Of a stretch of DNA of 64,000 nucleotides, positions 53,600 through 61,742 are shown in pieces (the first letter of the stretch is position 1; each line of letters begins with the position of its first letter). Source of the stretch: JBCCTX01 sp965263105 (GTDB lineage Bacteria > Bacteroidota > Bacteroidia > J057); contig CBDHGL010000003.1 in the NCBI GenBank assembly GCA_965263105.1, forward strand, positions 1 through 64,000. The letters run 5' to 3'. The notes under the pieces were generated by a model, which saw nothing but the letters and a program-made list of their open reading frames with translations, was not told the origin of the DNA and did not search any database. The position numbers and the translations under genes are program-made.

Positions 53600-53676
53600 T
53601 ATCCTTTCCTTTTTTCAAGATATTCCATGAGTTCATAGATGTTTCCGTTGATTCCAAAGGAAGCACCAAGGGGCAT
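53545..53676 (-). CDS. Possible small protein of 43 residues
   Basis: A minus-strand ATG at 53676 opens a 43-codon frame (MPLGASFGINGNIYELMEYL, then a Lys-rich stretch and PHPSTPEGSSS) closed by TAA at 53547-53545. It looks like an amphipathic helix with a Ser-rich tail. Its last 18 codons lie in repeat copy 1, and no ribosome binding site is evident. The coding status is uncertain; it could be a remnant. Confidence 0.22.
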   Translation of the reverse strand: MPLGASFGINGNIYELMEYLEKRKGYSLSKVKPHPSTPEGSSS

Positions 53677-53697
53677 TGGGATAGGTTATGGAAGGGT

Positions 53698-53735
53698 AAA
53701 AAAATACCCTGTCCACACTACAGGCAGACAGGGTA
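53698..53735 (-). terminator. Rho-independent terminator of the YciI/AlkD operon
   Basis: Reading on the minus strand, TACCCTGTC (53735-53727), a 13-base loop, then GACAGGGTA (53713-53705) gives a perfect 9-bp stem, followed directly by a run of seven T residues. It faces transcripts leaving the AlkD gene and lies past repeat copy 2, so that copy is part of the AlkD 3' untranslated region. On the plus strand the stem is preceded by the A-run and lacks a T-tract. Confidence 0.72.
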
Positions 53736-53749
53736 AGGGAGACTAATAC

Positions 53750-53975
53750 TTTAAATGACGTGCTGCGTGAGGGCGGGCGATTCAGGCTTTACAATGATGC
53801 GCAGCGATATCTGTTTTCCACCTCGTGCAGTTGTCGATAACTTTTGTTTATGTTGTTGCAGTTTGTTCTGTTTTCTTAATACATGTGCAAGATCGCATGA
53901 ATTGCAGGGAAACACAGCCCAATATAGATGAAAAGTCCTCAGTTGTCGATGGATGGGACTAAAACTTCGATAAGT
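53750..53975 (+). repeat. 228-bp intergenic repeat, copy 2
   Basis: The second copy of the element at 53372, offset by 378 bp, begins TTTAAATGACGTGCTGCGTG. It differs mainly at the ends, and the 76-base core is identical. The stem arms are GCTGCG (53762-53767) and CGCAGC (53800-53805); where copy 1 has A-T at the innermost pair, this one has G-C. It ends eight bases before the AlkD stop codon and inside that gene's 3' untranslated region. Confidence 0.75.
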
Positions 53976-53982
53976 AAAATTC

Positions 53983-54672
53983 TCAGCCTTTTGATGCTAA
54001 ACGCGTTTGGATTTTCTCACTATTCAATTCCCGGAGGGCATCGTTGGCTATCCAACGAGAAGAGGGAGAATCTTGAGCTTTGATTCTCTCTGCACAGGCA
54101 ATGGCTTGTTTATTCAAGTATAGGTTGCGCTTCCCTATTTGCCTGAGGGCCCAATTGACCGCCTTCTTGACGAAGTTGCGTCCATCCCATGCCTCTCGTT
54201 CTAACATAGGGAAAAAAGTCTCAAACTCTTCATCGGGAGCTTTTTTGTCATGGATAGCTAGGGCTACCATCATCACAAAGCCCGCTCGCTTGATGTATTC
54301 TTCCTCTCTTTCTACCCACTCCCAGAGTTTCTTTCGGGCAAAAGGGGTCTTGACATACAGTTGGGCACAGGCAGCATCTACTAGGTCCCAAGAGTAGAAT
54401 GTATCCGTCCAGCGATCCATCAAGGCCTCATCAACTTGCTGGGGATCTGCCATGAAAATGGCCATGAGCTTTGTTTCATGGTAGGGCTGTTCCCAGAGTT
54501 CGATGGCCAATTGATGCTGTTTCCTTAGGCCTTTATCTTTAACAAATTGCTTTAGGAGTGGAATTTTTATCCCCAAGGCTTCCGTATTGTTTATTCCGAA
54601 ATAACCCATTTTTTCCACTACGGCGGGATCCCCCATAGCTTTGAGCTCCCTGACTATCGTCTGTGCATCCAT
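53983..54672 (-). CDS. DNA alkylation repair protein, AlkD-like HEAT repeats
   Basis: The 229-residue protein is all-helical and matches the AlkD/DNA alkylation repair family: YFGINNTEALGIKIPLLKQF, WEQPYHETKLMAIFMADP, WDLVDAACAQLY, FARKKLWEWVEREEEYIKRA, RNFVKKAVNWALRQIGKRNL. The conserved Trp and Asp residues that line the DNA-binding concave surface are present, including the W-D-L-V-D segment. AlkD-type enzymes excise positively charged alkylated bases. It overlaps the YciI-like gene stop by one base (TAATG). Confidence 0.87.
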   Translation of the reverse strand: MDAQTIVRELKAMGDPAVVEKMGYFGINNTEALGIKIPLLKQFVKDKGLRKQHQLAIELWEQPYHETKLMAIFMADPQQVDEALMDRWTDTFYSWDLVDAACAQLYVKTPFARKKLWEWVEREEEYIKRAGFVMMVALAIHDKKAPDEEFETFFPMLEREAWDGRNFVKKAVNWALRQIGKRNLYLNKQAIACAERIKAQDSPSSRWIANDALRELNSEKIQTRLASKG

Positions 54673-55154
54673 TAGGGATTTTCTTTGGAGATCCGTTGGT
54701 GGAGAGAATTGATTTCCCTTACAGCAGCCGAACCATACCAGGGATGCAATTCCATGACTAGGCTGCCTGCTCGTATGGCGGGATCGGTTTGCGTAAGGGC
54801 CTGGGCCTCCTCGATCGTTTGAACATCGAAGATGTAGATTCCTCTAATATCCCCATCATCCATAAAAGGACCAGCTAACAGCAATTTCCCCTCTTCGGCC
54901 ATACGGCCGATATTAGCCATATGGGCAGCTTGAAGCTTCGTGGCTTCTAGAGAGTCCAAGTCCCTATTGGGGCCGCGTTTTAGGAAGGCCATTACATACT
55001 GGCCCATGCCGTAGTCATCTGCCTTTAGCTTTTCGGCTAGCTTGGCATCATAGCCGGTTGAAACTTCCTCCAAAGACTCATGCGTCGCGGGAGATGGAGG
55101 AGTGCAGGCAAAAAAACTTAAGACAATAATCGGGAGAAGTGTTTTGTAGGTCAT
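54672..55154 (-). CDS. YciI-like lipoprotein
   Basis: The 160-residue protein has a lipoprotein signal with SFFAC as lipobox and a YciI-like domain: YVMAFLKRGPN, LQAAHMANIGRMAEEGKLLL then AGPFMDDGDIRGIYIFDV (the His-Asp region), and IEEAQALTQTDPAIRAGSLV. YciI-type proteins are small ferredoxin-fold enzymes of uncertain function. This one is exported, which is less common. It is the first gene of a two-gene unit with AlkD. Confidence 0.8.
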   Translation of the reverse strand: MTYKTLLPIIVLSFFACTPPSPATHESLEEVSTGYDAKLAEKLKADDYGMGQYVMAFLKRGPNRDLDSLEATKLQAAHMANIGRMAEEGKLLLAGPFMDDGDIRGIYIFDVQTIEEAQALTQTDPAIRAGSLVMELHPWYGSAAVREINSLHQRISKENP

Positions 55155-55449
55155 ATAAGTATAGGATTAAGGTGTGGGAAAAATAACGAAAATTTGAGGG
55201 AAGAGTTTAGCTAATGGCCCGGATTGGGGATTTACGATTTTATTTAACCACAGAGGGCTCAGAGTTTCTGCACAGAGGGACACAGAGAAAATACTTCGTA
55301 TTTTAAAAAGAGGTTTTATTCTTCCGGATAAATGCGCTGTACTTTCTCAGCGTAATTCCTCCTCATCCCCTCTCAGGGGCTTATAAGGGTACCTTCTCGG
55401 TGCTTAATTTTGCTTGGCAAATCAAAAGGAATGATTTACACGCACCTGT
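55155..55449. other. Intergenic region with CACAGAG-type sequence, no gene
   Basis: Between the YciI-like gene and the BlaI promoter no frame is convincing. Around 55248-55290 the sequence reads TTAACCACAGAGGGCTCAGA, then GCACAGAGGGACACAGAG. This low-complexity CACAGAG motif is a familiar intergenic sequence in Bacteroidota; a similar ACTCTGTGGTTAAATT is near 4770. A CCCCTCTCAGGGGCTTATAAG stretch at about 55368 contains a short hairpin (CCCCT/AGGGG). Confidence 0.5.
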
Positions 55450-55516
55450 ATAACTATTCAAATAGTTATATAACGTAATAATAAGTTGATAAACTAAAAA
55501 ATAAGTTATATGTTTG
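55450..55516 (+). promoter_or_regulatory. BlaI-type operator and promoter of the blaI-M56 operon
   Basis: A perfect inverted repeat ATAACTATT-CA-AATAGTTAT lies at 55450-55469, and a second palindrome GTTATATAAC overlaps it at 55465-55474. Downstream, TTG (55486-55488) and TATGTTTG (55509-55516) are 20 bases apart, matching the Bacteroidota -33/-7 pattern. The BlaI ATG at 55521 is only four bases after the -7 box, so the transcript may be leaderless or nearly so. The palindrome is the expected kind of site for a BlaI dimer, although it does not carry the classic TACA-TGTA core. Confidence 0.6.
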
Positions 55517-55520
55517 TTGC

Positions 55521-55886
55521 ATGGAACAATTAACCAAAACCGAAGAACAAATCATGCAGGTCCTTTGGAAGCTCAAAAGAGCGTTGGTAAGGGACGTGAT
55601 GAAAGAACTCGGGCCACCCGAACCCAAGTACACAACGATCTCCTCTGTCATTAGAATCCTAGAAAAGAAGGGCTTTGTAGGCCACAAGGCCTATGGGCGA
55701 ACCCATGAGTACTTTCCGACAATTTCAAAGGAAAGCTACAAGCAACACAGTTTTCGGCAGTTGTTGTCGAACTACTTTGAGGGTTCCTACAAGGATGTGG
55801 TTTCCTTTATGGTAGAAGAGGAATCTTTGAGTGAAGAAGAAATTGCGGCCATTCAATCCATCATCGACAAACATTCAGAATCATGA
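55521..55886 (+). CDS. BlaI/MecI family transcriptional repressor
   Basis: The 121-residue protein has the BlaI winged-helix domain: LTKTEEQIMQVLWKLKRALV, RDVMKELGPPEPKYTTISSV, IRILEKKGFVGHKAYGRTHE then YFPTISKESY. A C-terminal dimerisation helix follows (SLSEEEIAAIQSIIDKHSES). In the BlaI/BlaR1 paradigm it represses the operon until a membrane protease triggers its removal. Its stop overlaps the M56 gene start as ATGA, so the pair is translationally coupled. Confidence 0.94.
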   Translation: MEQLTKTEEQIMQVLWKLKRALVRDVMKELGPPEPKYTTISSVIRILEKKGFVGHKAYGRTHEYFPTISKESYKQHSFRQLLSNYFEGSYKDVVSFMVEEESLSEEEIAAIQSIIDKHSES

Positions 55887-57826
55887 CAAACTATTTCATC
55901 TACTTGATAGAAGTGTCTCTGTGTATGGGGATATTTTGGGGCTTTTATATCCTCTTTTTACGGAAGTTGAGTTTTCTAATCCTTAGACGCATATTCTTAC
56001 TGTTTGCTGCTGGCATCAGTTGGCTCCTACCCCTATCAAATTTCTCATTCACTGTAGGGGAGGGAAATCATCCTTTGCTGGAAATGGGAGAACAGGTATA
56101 CATCCTTGAGCAAGGCGTGGTCGATCAGGTTCAGAGCTTATCTGTGCAGATTCAGAAAGAGCCTTTTGATCAGGCGAAGGAAAGCACTGCTCATGTATGG
56201 ACCCTTTCTGCTGAAAGTGCCTTAACATGGCTGTATGGAATAGGTATTTTATTCTTCATGGGAAAACTAGCCTTCGGACTTTATGATGTTTTGCGGGAAG
56301 CTTTACGTATTAATTGGCAGTATAGAGGAACCCATTGGATAGGAACGACTCAGGAACCTAGTAGTTTTTCCTTTGGCCCCTTACTTTTCCTATCTGCTCA
56401 TCAACAATCTCTTCCAGGAAAGAAACTGGCAAGCCTATTGGCCCATGAGGAAGAACACATTAAGCAGCTCCATACCCTAGACATTCTCATATTAAAAGTT
56501 CAACAGTCAATTTGCTGGATTAATCCTGTATGGGGGCCGTGGATTCAGGAAACTCGTCTGGTTCATGAATGCAGTGCGGATAGAGCTGCTGCCCATAGTT
56601 CTTCTAAGCAGGATTACGCTCAGTTTTTACTCAGTCTAACACAACGGCCATCAATGAGTCAACTGGCCCACCCCTTTGCCAAGGCAGGGCTTAAACGGCG
56701 CGTTCATACATTGTTTCAACCAGTTTCCTCCAGAAAAAGTGTCTTGAGGATGATTCCTGCCCTTTTGTTGGGCTTGGTCCTGAGTCTGGGCTTCTCCTTT
56801 GTTCGTCAAGGAGAACTTGTACCTCCCACATTACAACAGTACCTCCAAGGGATGCAGCAGACCCTTCCTTCCCCTATTCAGCCCCCATACCTTGCGCCAA
56901 TAAAGGATCCTGTGATTACCTCGGGGTACGGACTACGCATTCATCCTATCACAAAAGAAGAGAAATTTCACCCTGGAGTAGACTTTAGAGGTTCTATCGG
57001 CACCCCAGTTTATGCGACAGGGGATGGAACAGTCTATATGGATCTGGGAGCTACCAATTTCTCTCATGGCTGGTACATAGAAATTAACCACGGAGAAGGA
57101 ATATTTTCTCATTATGCCAACCTACTTCTCATCCGAAGTGAGGATAGTATTCCTGTACGGGGAGGAGATAAGGTGAAAGCTGGTGATCTCATTGGTTATA
57201 TAGGCAATAGTAGCCCCACCTCTACGGGGCCTCACTTGCACTATGAAATTCGAAAAGGCCAGGAACGGCTCGATCCCATGGACTATTTGCCCAAGGATAT
57301 CCTGATGGGAAAACTAGAGGAGGTAATGGATGAGGACCTAAATGGATCTACACCGCTTAGAGCTGTCCCCTATTTACCTCCTCTCAAAAATCCCCGCTTA
57401 CTGGCAGGTTTTGGACAAAGAATGCACCCCATTTTCAAGGTAAAGAAAATGCATTATGGGGTAGATTTCTTTGCAAAAATTGGGACAGAAGTATTTGCTA
57501 CCGGAGATGGGAGAGTGATTGTAGCAGGTAGTTCAAAGGATGGCTATGGCTATCAGATTGAAATACAACATAGCATGGGTGGGGTAAACGAAAAAGGGGA
57601 AGATATGTCTCTTAAAACCAAATATGCGCACTTGAAAAAGGATGGGATATTTGTACAAGTAGGAGAAGCGGTGGAAGCGGGGCAACTCATCGGCTACACG
57701 GGAAATACGGGTTTGTCCAAGGGACCTCATCTTCATTATGAAGTGATGCAAGGAAATAAAAAGGTGAATCCCTTAAAGTTTATGGAGGGGTATTTCCCAA
57801 AAGACAAGGGAGAGTCTATGGATTAG
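55883..57826 (+). CDS. BlaR1-like M56 protease fused to two M23 (LytM) peptidase domains
   Basis: The 647-residue protein has four membrane helices (about 5-26, 33-50, 112-133, 288-306). Between the third and fourth lies the M56 zinc protease: HEEEH (188-192) and Glu229 in LVHECSADRAA. After the last helix, outside the membrane, come two LytM domains. Domain 1 (about 335-470) has His363 and Asp367 in FHPGVDF and His451/His453 in GPHLHYE. Domain 2 (about 500-635) has His524/Asp528 in MHYGVDF and His616/His618. All zinc ligands look intact. In BlaR1 this C-terminal place is the beta-lactam sensor. Here two wall hydrolases occupy it, so wall state or wall fragments could be the signal. A strong terminator follows at 57865. 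Confidence 0.93.
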   Translation: MTNYFIYLIEVSLCMGIFWGFYILFLRKLSFLILRRIFLLFAAGISWLLPLSNFSFTVGEGNHPLLEMGEQVYILEQGVVDQVQSLSVQIQKEPFDQAKESTAHVWTLSAESALTWLYGIGILFFMGKLAFGLYDVLREALRINWQYRGTHWIGTTQEPSSFSFGPLLFLSAHQQSLPGKKLASLLAHEEEHIKQLHTLDILILKVQQSICWINPVWGPWIQETRLVHECSADRAAAHSSSKQDYAQFLLSLTQRPSMSQLAHPFAKAGLKRRVHTLFQPVSSRKSVLRMIPALLLGLVLSLGFSFVRQGELVPPTLQQYLQGMQQTLPSPIQPPYLAPIKDPVITSGYGLRIHPITKEEKFHPGVDFRGSIGTPVYATGDGTVYMDLGATNFSHGWYIEINHGEGIFSHYANLLLIRSEDSIPVRGGDKVKAGDLIGYIGNSSPTSTGPHLHYEIRKGQERLDPMDYLPKDILMGKLEEVMDEDLNGSTPLRAVPYLPPLKNPRLLAGFGQRMHPIFKVKKMHYGVDFFAKIGTEVFATGDGRVIVAGSSKDGYGYQIEIQHSMGGVNEKGEDMSLKTKYAHLKKDGIFVQVGEAVEAGQLIGYTGNTGLSKGPHLHYEVMQGNKKVNPLKFMEGYFPKDKGESMD

Positions 57827-57864
57827 AAGGCATGAGAAAGTATCAGCTATTTGTTAGCGGAATC

Positions 57865-57901
57865 AGAGAATGCGGAACCTATTCTGCATTCTCTTTTTTT
57901 A
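57865..57901 (+). terminator. Rho-independent terminator after the blaI-M56 operon
   Basis: AGAGAATGC (57865-57873) and GCATTCTCT (57886-57894) form a perfect 9-bp stem with a 12-base loop, followed by seven T residues. It closes the BlaI-M56 operon and separates it from the TonB receptor gene. Confidence 0.85.
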
Positions 57902-58027
57902 TACAGTTAATGGCCAGATTCAAGCGGTCCAAAATTTTCCCCTTTTGAGGAAAAGCAAAATTTCCCATTTTCGCTTAAGGTATTTGTAATACCAGATGTT
58001 TTGGGCTTTTCTACTAGCTTAATAACT

Positions 58028-60541
58028 ATGAAACACACCACTTGGAAGGTGTCTGTTATGCCTATACAGACACTCATGTTCCTTATTTTAGGGATCTCTG
58101 GATTACACGCACAGAAGTACACCATTAGTGGATATCTTACAGATGCAGCCAATGGGGAAAAACTTCTCAATGCGGCAGTATTTGATGCACGGTCCCAGCA
58201 AGGGACTTTAACCAATCTTTACGGTTTTTTCAGTTTGACCTTGCCTGCCGATTCAGTAAATCTGGTTTTTTCTTATGGAGGCTTTTCTACCCGGAATATC
58301 TCGTTTTTGCTCAATGGCGATACCACCCTATCGGTTAGCTTGGACTATTTAGCTTTGGATGAGGTGGAGATCATCGCGGATGAAGTAGAACGCAAAGTGG
58401 ACCAGACTCAGATGAGCACGGTAGAGATTCCCATTGAACAGATAAAGCGTCTGCCTGCTCTTTTGGGAGAAGTGGACGTTATCAAGGCCCTGCAGTACAT
58501 GCCAGGTGTTCAGTCGGGTAATGAAGGGTCTTCTGGTCTCTATGTACGAGGAGGAGGGCCTGATCAAAACCTCATCCTTTTAGATGGCGTGCCCCTCTAT
58601 TATGTAAGCCATTTAGGGGGCTTTTTCTCCGTTTTTAATGCAGATGCCTTGAGTAGTGTACGACTTTATAAAGGAGGTTTTCCCGCCCGTTATGGAGAAA
58701 GGCTTTCTTCTGTCTTGGACATCCGGATGAAGGAGGGAAATATGAACAAATTAGAGGCTGAAGGGAGTATTGGGCTTATATCCGCTAAATTTTCCGTCCA
58801 AGGCCCCATCCAAAAGGGCAAAACGGCCTTTATCCTATCAGGCCGAAGAACTTATATCGACCTGCTCTCCCGTCCATTGTCAAAAATTGCTACGGATGGA
58901 GAAGCCTCCGTAGGGTATTTCTTCTATGACCTCAACGGGAAAATCAATCACATTGTCTCCGACAAGGATCGCTTGTATTTCAGTTTTTACCTGGGGGATG
59001 ACAAGTTTGGCGCAAAATCCACCTATGAGGATGATTTGGGAGGAGAGTCCTATAACGAAGAATTCAATATAGGCCTGGGTTGGGGCAATCGGCTCGCGGC
59101 CTTGCGTTGGAATCATTTATGGAGCGATCAACTCTTTTCCAATCTTACCGCGACCTTTACCCGCTACCAACTGAGGACAGATGCCGATGGCGAATCTGTT
59201 ACCCGCGTTGGAGACTCCACTTTTACAGATCAATTTGCCCTGGATTACCGCTCTCAAATAAGGGATTTGGGCATCAAACTAGACTTTGATTTTTACCCTA
59301 GCCCCAATCATGAGATTAAGTTTGGAGCCTTTACGACCAACCATCGCTTTGAACCCAGCACGGTGGGGATTAGCAGTAGAACTCAGGAAGCCAGGCAGGA
59401 TACCCAATTGGTCTCCAAAATTGATTATACCTGGGAATCCGGTGTTTATTTGGAAGACAACCTTAAGATCGGAAAGCGATTTAGTGCTAATCTCGGCGTT
59501 CGGGCTACCCATTACCAAATTAATGATCAGCAGTCTTGGGCTATACAGGCCCGTACTGCTGCCAGATTCCAACTCACCAGGGATATTTCCTTGAAGGGCT
59601 CCTACTCCCAAATGACCCAATTCATCCACCTGCTGACCAACAATGGAGTAGGCTTGCCCATAGACCTATGGGTACCAGCTACCGAACGGGTACCCGCCCA
59701 AGAGTCCTGGCAAGTGGCAGGGGGAATCTCCGCCTCCCTATGGAAAGACCAATACGAGTTTAGCTTGGAAGGCTATTACAAGGAAATGAAAGGGCTCATC
59801 ACGTTCAAAGAAGGAAATAACTTCTTCTTTGGAGGAGCAAGCGAGGGAACCTGGGAGGGTACCGTAGAAACGGAAGGACTGGGAGAAGCTTATGGGCTTG
59901 AGATGCTCTTGCAGAAAAAACAAGGAAAAACCACCGGTTGGTTGGGCTATACCCTCTCCTGGAATTGGCGACAATTTGACAACATAGACTTAGGCAGGCG
60001 CTATCCCTACAAATACGATCGCAGGCATGACATAAGCTTGGTAGTCAACCACCGAGTAAATGACCGTATCTCTCTGGCGGGAACCTGGGTATTTGGTACC
60101 GGAAATGCCATCACCCTTCCTACAGCAGGATATGCCTCCTTAGGAGATCCCTTAAGCGAAGAGAATATCTATTTTTCCTTTAATCAAAACTTTGGTAGCG
60201 CTTTTGAGAGGAATCCTTTTTCTTACCAACTTCTTTCGGATATTGCCTATGGAGGAGGAGGGGTAGAACTCTTTGAAAACGGACGAAACGGCTTCCGCAT
60301 GCAGGCCTATCATCGGATGGACTTGGGCATCGAGTTTACCAAGCAGAAAAAATGGGGCCAGCGGACCTGGGCTCTGGGCGTCTACAACGCTTACAGCCGA
60401 CTAAATCCCTATGTATACTATTTCGAGAACAAATTTGAAAACGTAGATGCTTCCGGCCAACCTGTTTACCAAAAAAACCTGACTAAGCTCGCCCTATTCC
60501 CCATTATCCCTTCTTTTTCCTATCGCTTTAAATTCAACTAG
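58028..60541 (+). CDS. TonB-dependent outer-membrane receptor with carboxypeptidase-like domain
   Basis: The start at 58028 gives a signal peptide (LMFLILGISGLHAQ) and an 837-residue protein. Residues about 30-115 form the CarboxypepD_reg-like domain (ISGYLTDAANGEKLLNAAVF, GTLTNLYGFFSLTLP). The plug follows (about 140-230: ALQYMPGVQSGNEGSSGLYV, RGGGPDQNLILLDGVPLYYV, RLYKGGFPARYGERLSSVLD) and then a 22-strand-type barrel ending in SYRFKFN. Size and order fit the receptors paired with DUF4249 lipoproteins. The ligand is unknown. The next gene starts five bases after the stop. Confidence 0.94.
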   Translation: MKHTTWKVSVMPIQTLMFLILGISGLHAQKYTISGYLTDAANGEKLLNAAVFDARSQQGTLTNLYGFFSLTLPADSVNLVFSYGGFSTRNISFLLNGDTTLSVSLDYLALDEVEIIADEVERKVDQTQMSTVEIPIEQIKRLPALLGEVDVIKALQYMPGVQSGNEGSSGLYVRGGGPDQNLILLDGVPLYYVSHLGGFFSVFNADALSSVRLYKGGFPARYGERLSSVLDIRMKEGNMNKLEAEGSIGLISAKFSVQGPIQKGKTAFILSGRRTYIDLLSRPLSKIATDGEASVGYFFYDLNGKINHIVSDKDRLYFSFYLGDDKFGAKSTYEDDLGGESYNEEFNIGLGWGNRLAALRWNHLWSDQLFSNLTATFTRYQLRTDADGESVTRVGDSTFTDQFALDYRSQIRDLGIKLDFDFYPSPNHEIKFGAFTTNHRFEPSTVGISSRTQEARQDTQLVSKIDYTWESGVYLEDNLKIGKRFSANLGVRATHYQINDQQSWAIQARTAARFQLTRDISLKGSYSQMTQFIHLLTNNGVGLPIDLWVPATERVPAQESWQVAGGISASLWKDQYEFSLEGYYKEMKGLITFKEGNNFFFGGASEGTWEGTVETEGLGEAYGLEMLLQKKQGKTTGWLGYTLSWNWRQFDNIDLGRRYPYKYDRRHDISLVVNHRVNDRISLAGTWVFGTGNAITLPTAGYASLGDPLSEENIYFSFNQNFGSAFERNPFSYQLLSDIAYGGGGVELFENGRNGFRMQAYHRMDLGIEFTKQKKWGQRTWALGVYNAYSRLNPYVYYFENKFENVDASGQPVYQKNLTKLALFPIIPSFSYRFKFN

Positions 60542-60546
60542 GAACC

Positions 60547-61596
60547 ATGACCTGCTATAAATCTTTATTCTTTTTCATAATCATAGCCATTGGCTTTTCG
60601 TGTACCAGGGACCTGGATGTGCCCTTTCCCGAACACCAGCCACGACTGACCTTGAACACCTTTTTTGTCGAAGGAGGAACTCCTTTTCTTCATGTAAGCC
60701 GTTCTTTTAGCGCCTTAGAAACCGTTACGGATAGCAGTATACTCGTGAAAGATGCCACCGTAGAATTGTGGAAAGAAGGGGTTAAACTCTCAAATTTCGG
60801 CTATAGAGATACCGTTCATATAGATACCTTTGGTCAATATGAGGTTGCCCCCGGCATATTTGATTATTTTGTAGAGGTGAATAGAAGGGGGATATACCTC
60901 CCAGATCAAGAACTCAGCAGTTTGGAAGCTCTGAAAACCTATGAATTTCGTGCCTCCCATCCTTCTTTTGGAGAGGCAAGGGCTGCGGTTACACTGGTTC
61001 CTAAGCCAGAAATCTTAAGCATTCAGATGGTAAAGGATTCCATCGTCACCCGAGACTTTGACGATGGGTACCAAGATAAGTGGACTGCCTTAAAAATACA
61101 GTTGAAAGATCCAGGAGAGGTTGCCAATTATTACAATTTTACCGCAAGTGTAAAATATACGGATGATGGCTTTCAAGAGCAACAAGTTGCCGACACCTTA
61201 TTTTGGTATACAGCAGATTTAGTTGCTACGGATATCATCAGAGAAGCAGATGGAGTGGTTTATAGTGAAAATAAGCCCATCAGTGATGAAGCATTTGATG
61301 GGCAAGAGCAGACAATTGTTGTCTACATCCGCCTTCCAGGCTGCTGTGGGTATGCAGAAGACCTAGCCCGAGAAGGCGATTTTACCTATTATTCTATTGG
61401 CCTACAGGCTTTCATGCTTGACGCAAACTATGGGGTATTCCAGGAAAAGCGAGAATTACAACGCTTTAACCGGACAGAGGGCTTAGAAGGGGCACTCATT
61501 CCTACAGAGCCTGTTGTCGTTCCAGGAAACGTAGAAGGGGGATATGGCTTGGTGGGAAGTTTTAATAGCATCGTTCGAAGCGTGGACATCCCTTAG
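60547..61596 (+). CDS. DUF4249 lipoprotein
   Basis: The 349-residue protein has a lipobox GFSC and DUF4249 features: an early PRLTLNTFFVEGGTPFLHVS, then a tandem beta domain (VKDATVELWKEGVKL, GIYLPDQELSSLEALKTYEF), and a late RLPGCCGYAEDLAREGDFTY. It is the usual companion of the receptor just upstream, likely a surface lipoprotein working with it. Residue-level ligand information is lacking. Confidence 0.9.
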   Translation: MTCYKSLFFFIIIAIGFSCTRDLDVPFPEHQPRLTLNTFFVEGGTPFLHVSRSFSALETVTDSSILVKDATVELWKEGVKLSNFGYRDTVHIDTFGQYEVAPGIFDYFVEVNRRGIYLPDQELSSLEALKTYEFRASHPSFGEARAAVTLVPKPEILSIQMVKDSIVTRDFDDGYQDKWTALKIQLKDPGEVANYYNFTASVKYTDDGFQEQQVADTLFWYTADLVATDIIREADGVVYSENKPISDEAFDGQEQTIVVYIRLPGCCGYAEDLAREGDFTYYSIGLQAFMLDANYGVFQEKRELQRFNRTEGLEGALIPTEPVVVPGNVEGGYGLVGSFNSIVRSVDIP

Positions 61597-61633
61597 GACT
61601 ATAAAACGAATGCGTTAAGATTCAAAGAATGAA

Positions 61634-61666
61634 ATCTTCGGAGGAACACTTTCCGGAGATTTTTTA
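61634..61666 (+). terminator. Terminator after the TonB receptor/DUF4249 operon
   Basis: ATCTTCGGA (61634-61642) pairs with TCCGGAGAT (61652-61660) in a 9-bp stem with one G-U pair and a 9-base loop, followed by five T residues. It closes the receptor operon. Confidence 0.72.
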
Positions 61667-61742
61667 TTTTATCGCTTGGTATTTTTTATAATAATTGCAA
61701 TATTTGTTTTTGCTCTACATTCCTATTATACAGATAATTAGC

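Noticed and set aside
53372..53975. Integron attC sites or an insertion-sequence pair
   Set aside because: No R'/R'' core sites (RYYYAAC/GTTRRRY) are seen at the ends, no integrase or transposase is present, and there are no matching target-site duplications.
55248..55290. CACAGAG motif as a regulatory site of the BlaI operon
   Set aside because: The same motif occurs at an unrelated place (about 4770) and is a common intergenic sequence in this phylum, so a specific role here is not supported.
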